A DNA stretch of 7,732 bases from an uncultured Opitutia bacterium (GTDB taxonomy: Bacteria; Verrucomicrobiota; Verrucomicrobiia; Opitutales; UBA953), in contig CALEEU010000096.1 of NCBI GenBank assembly GCA_937875975.1, positions 1 through 7,732 of the forward strand, given 5' to 3'. A program made the translations under genes and the position numbers. The notes beneath the pieces were generated by a model that made no database searches, had not been told where the DNA came from, and saw only the letters and a program-made list of their open reading frames with translations. Shown here piece by piece: positions 6,703-7,732 of this stretch. The first letter of the stretch is position 1. Every line of letters starts with the position of its first letter.

Positions 6703-7581
6703 TTAATCGCGCAACGCCGCAAACAGCTCTACCGCTGATTCGGCCTTATTAAGGATATACACGTGATAACCGGGCGCACCGCGGGCGACCAGGCCTCGCG
6801 CCTGGCGAACCGCCCAAGACACACCGACCTTACGCTGGGCCTCTTCGTCAGGCCCACACGCTTCGAGCTCGCGCACCAACGCATCAGGGATGCGGGCCTT
6901 GCAGAAGCCGCAGAAGTTGCGCGCCTGCTTAAGAGAAAGGACAGGCATGATGCCCGGCAAGATTGGGACGGATACGCCGGCGGCACGGGCCCGCGCGACA
7001 AAACGGAAGTAGTCTTCGTTATCGAGGAAGAGCTGAGTGGTCACGAAATCCGCTCCCGCCGCGACCTTGCCGGCGAGGAAACGGATGTCGGACAAGTCAT
7101 CGACGGCGTCCGGATGCCGCTCAGGGAAGCCGGCGACGCCGATAGCGAAACGACCAGGCTGCTCCGCGACGATCTGGCGGACAAGCCCCTGCGCATGGGC
7201 GAAGCCTTCCGGATGCGCGACGAAATCCTTCTGCCCCTTGGGCGGATCGCCGCGCAGGGCGAGGATGCCCGAGAAACCAGCCTTGTCATATTGGCTGATG
7301 ATTCCGGCGAGCTCGGTGCGGGAATGCCCCACGCAGGTCAGGTGCCCAATCAGCGGGATGCCCATCTTCACAAGCTCCGCTCCGTAGGTGATCGTGGTGT
7401 CGCGGGAAGTGCCCCCGGCGCCATACGTCAGGGAGGCGAAATCGATACCCAGCGGCTTCAGGGTCTCGGCGACCTTGAGCATGCGTGCCCCACCCTCCGC
7501 GTCCTTGGGCGGAAAGAACTCCACCGATACCGTGGGTCGCACGGGACTGCGGAGCGCATCGATGAGCAGTGAGCGGGACAT
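6703..7581 (-). CDS. metF: 5,10-methylenetetrahydrofolate reductase
   Basis: This cytoplasmic FAD enzyme reduces 5,10-methylene-tetrahydrofolate to 5-methyl-tetrahydrofolate, the methyl donor for methionine synthase. At 292 residues it has the bacterial catalytic TIM barrel only (E. coli is 296) and no C-terminal regulatory domain. Visible marks are EFFPPK at 21-26 with catalytic E21, LTYGAGG at 51-57, GHLTC at 79-83, LRGDPP at 109-114 with D112, GVAGFPERHP at 148-157, TTQLF with Q183, and PGIMP at 209-213. The end, GYHVYILNKA at 271-280, matches the usual H-x-Y-x-L-N block. ATG at 7581 is the first in-frame start after a stop and suits the family; there is no Shine-Dalgarno. A promoter with a long palindrome lies directly upstream. 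It uses the folate product of glycine cleavage, but gcvP is on the other strand. Confidence 0.97.
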   Translation of the reverse strand: MSRSLLIDALRSPVRPTVSVEFFPPKDAEGGARMLKVAETLKPLGIDFASLTYGAGGTSRDTTITYGAELVKMGIPLIGHLTCVGHSRTELAGIISQYDKAGFSGILALRGDPPKGQKDFVAHPEGFAHAQGLVRQIVAEQPGRFAIGVAGFPERHPDAVDDLSDIRFLAGKVAAGADFVTTQLFLDNEDYFRFVARARAAGVSVPILPGIMPVLSLKQARNFCGFCKARIPDALVRELEACGPDEEAQRKVGVSWAVRQARGLVARGAPGYHVYILNKAESAVELFAALRD

Positions 7582-7588
7582 CTGAAGT

Positions 7589-7612
7589 ATCTTCTTATCT
7601 AGATATGAAGAT
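7589..7612. promoter_or_regulatory. 24-bp palindrome, probable operator of metF
   Basis: Outer arms ATCTTC (7589-7594) and GAAGAT (7607-7612) flank the perfect 10-bp palindrome TATCTAGATA (7596-7605). Only one symmetric position fails to match (T at 7595 and T at 7606). The centre falls between 7600 and 7601. The site covers the -10 box and spacer of the predicted metF promoter, the position expected for a dimeric repressor. The regulator is unknown. It does not look like the tandem AGACGTCT boxes of MetJ. Methionine-cycle repressors of the ArsR type (such as SahR) are a possibility only by pathway. Confidence 0.6.
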
Positions 7613-7621
7613 GTAAGTCAA
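7594..7621 (-). promoter_or_regulatory. metF promoter
   Basis: On the minus strand TTGACT (7621-7616, 5 of 6 to consensus) is followed after 16 bases by GATAAG (7599-7594, 4 of 6, with the central ATAA matching). Transcription would begin near 7587, leaving only about 6 bases before the metF ATG, so the transcript would be almost leaderless. The region between the upstream stop codon (7634) and metF is only 52 bases and much more AT-rich than its surroundings, which supports a promoter here despite the co-directional gene upstream. Confidence 0.5.
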
Positions 7622-7633
7622 GGCCCTTAGGGG

Positions 7634-7732
7634 TCAGTCGTCCCGGCCTTCGCGGCCACCATTGGCAGGCAGTTCGCCCGGCAGGGCCACATGGTAGGCC
7701 ATCACCATCCAGCAGAGCATGACAGGGTAGAC
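7634..7732 (-). CDS. C-terminal end of an unidentified gene, possibly a membrane protein
   Basis: The minus strand is open from the window edge to a TGA at 7636-7634 and gives the last 32 residues of a protein. The visible part begins VYPVMLCWMVMAYHVALPG, hydrophobic enough to be the last membrane segment, and ends with a charged polar tail (GGREGRDD). Third positions are almost all G or C, as in the other genes here, which supports real coding. I cannot name the family. It runs in the same direction as metF and stops 52 bases before it, with no evident terminator between; the palindromic metF promoter fills that gap. Confidence 0.6.
   Translation of the reverse strand, partial: VYPVMLCWMVMAYHVALPGELPANGGREGRDD

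Noticed and set aside
6763..7572. Long open frame (269 codons) opposite metF
   Set aside because: metF is unmistakable on the other strand. The antisense product is rich in Arg, Gly, Asp and Glu with no recognisable motif, and is explained by GC-rich codon shadowing.
7622..7633. CCC/GGG hairpin after the upstream partial gene, as a terminator
   Set aside because: The stem is only 3-4 bp with a 1-3 base loop and no T-run, which is too weak to call.

Overview
This GC-rich window (clearly over 60% GC by eye in the coding parts) carries ordinary chromosomal housekeeping and signalling genes. I see no mobile element, CRISPR array, tRNA or rRNA. Five genes can be called with confidence. A sixth is a convincing partial gene cut by the right edge, and a seventh is a speculative gene start at the left edge. 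The protein styles (GcvPA-GcvPB fused in one chain, a stand-alone LplT-like transporter, short MetF, weak or absent Shine-Dalgarno sites) would suit a Gram-negative of the Verrucomicrobiota/Opitutae type. That assignment is inferred from general resemblance and is not proven by any marker here.

Layout: 1-23 may be the first codons of a minus-strand gene. 24-201 is the control region in front of gcvP. 202-3183 (+) is a 993-residue glycine decarboxylase (P-protein). The remaining genes run on the minus strand: an unidentified membrane-like C-terminus (7634-7732), metF (6703-7581), an LplT-like major facilitator (5378-6646), an OmpR-type response regulator (4638-5315) and its histidine kinase (3184-4641). 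The regulator and kinase overlap by 4 bases. gcvP and the kinase gene converge and their stop codons touch with no base between them (TGATCA).

Function: the two ends of the window meet in one-carbon metabolism. GcvP starts the glycine cleavage reaction whose T-protein step gives 5,10-methylene-tetrahydrofolate, and MetF reduces that compound to 5-methyl-tetrahydrofolate for methionine synthesis. They lie on opposite strands and do not share an operon. The two-component pair and transporter between them have no evident link to folate; the transporter resembles proteins that flip lysophospholipids across the inner membrane.

The most interesting signals are regulatory. There is a near-perfect 24-bp palindrome over the metF promoter. 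A phased TTAA-type repeat overlaps a good -10 box in front of the response regulator. A 6-bp hairpin holds exactly the transporter start codon in its 3-base loop. No confident gene has a recognisable Shine-Dalgarno site. I found no clear candidate for a wholly new multi-gene system.
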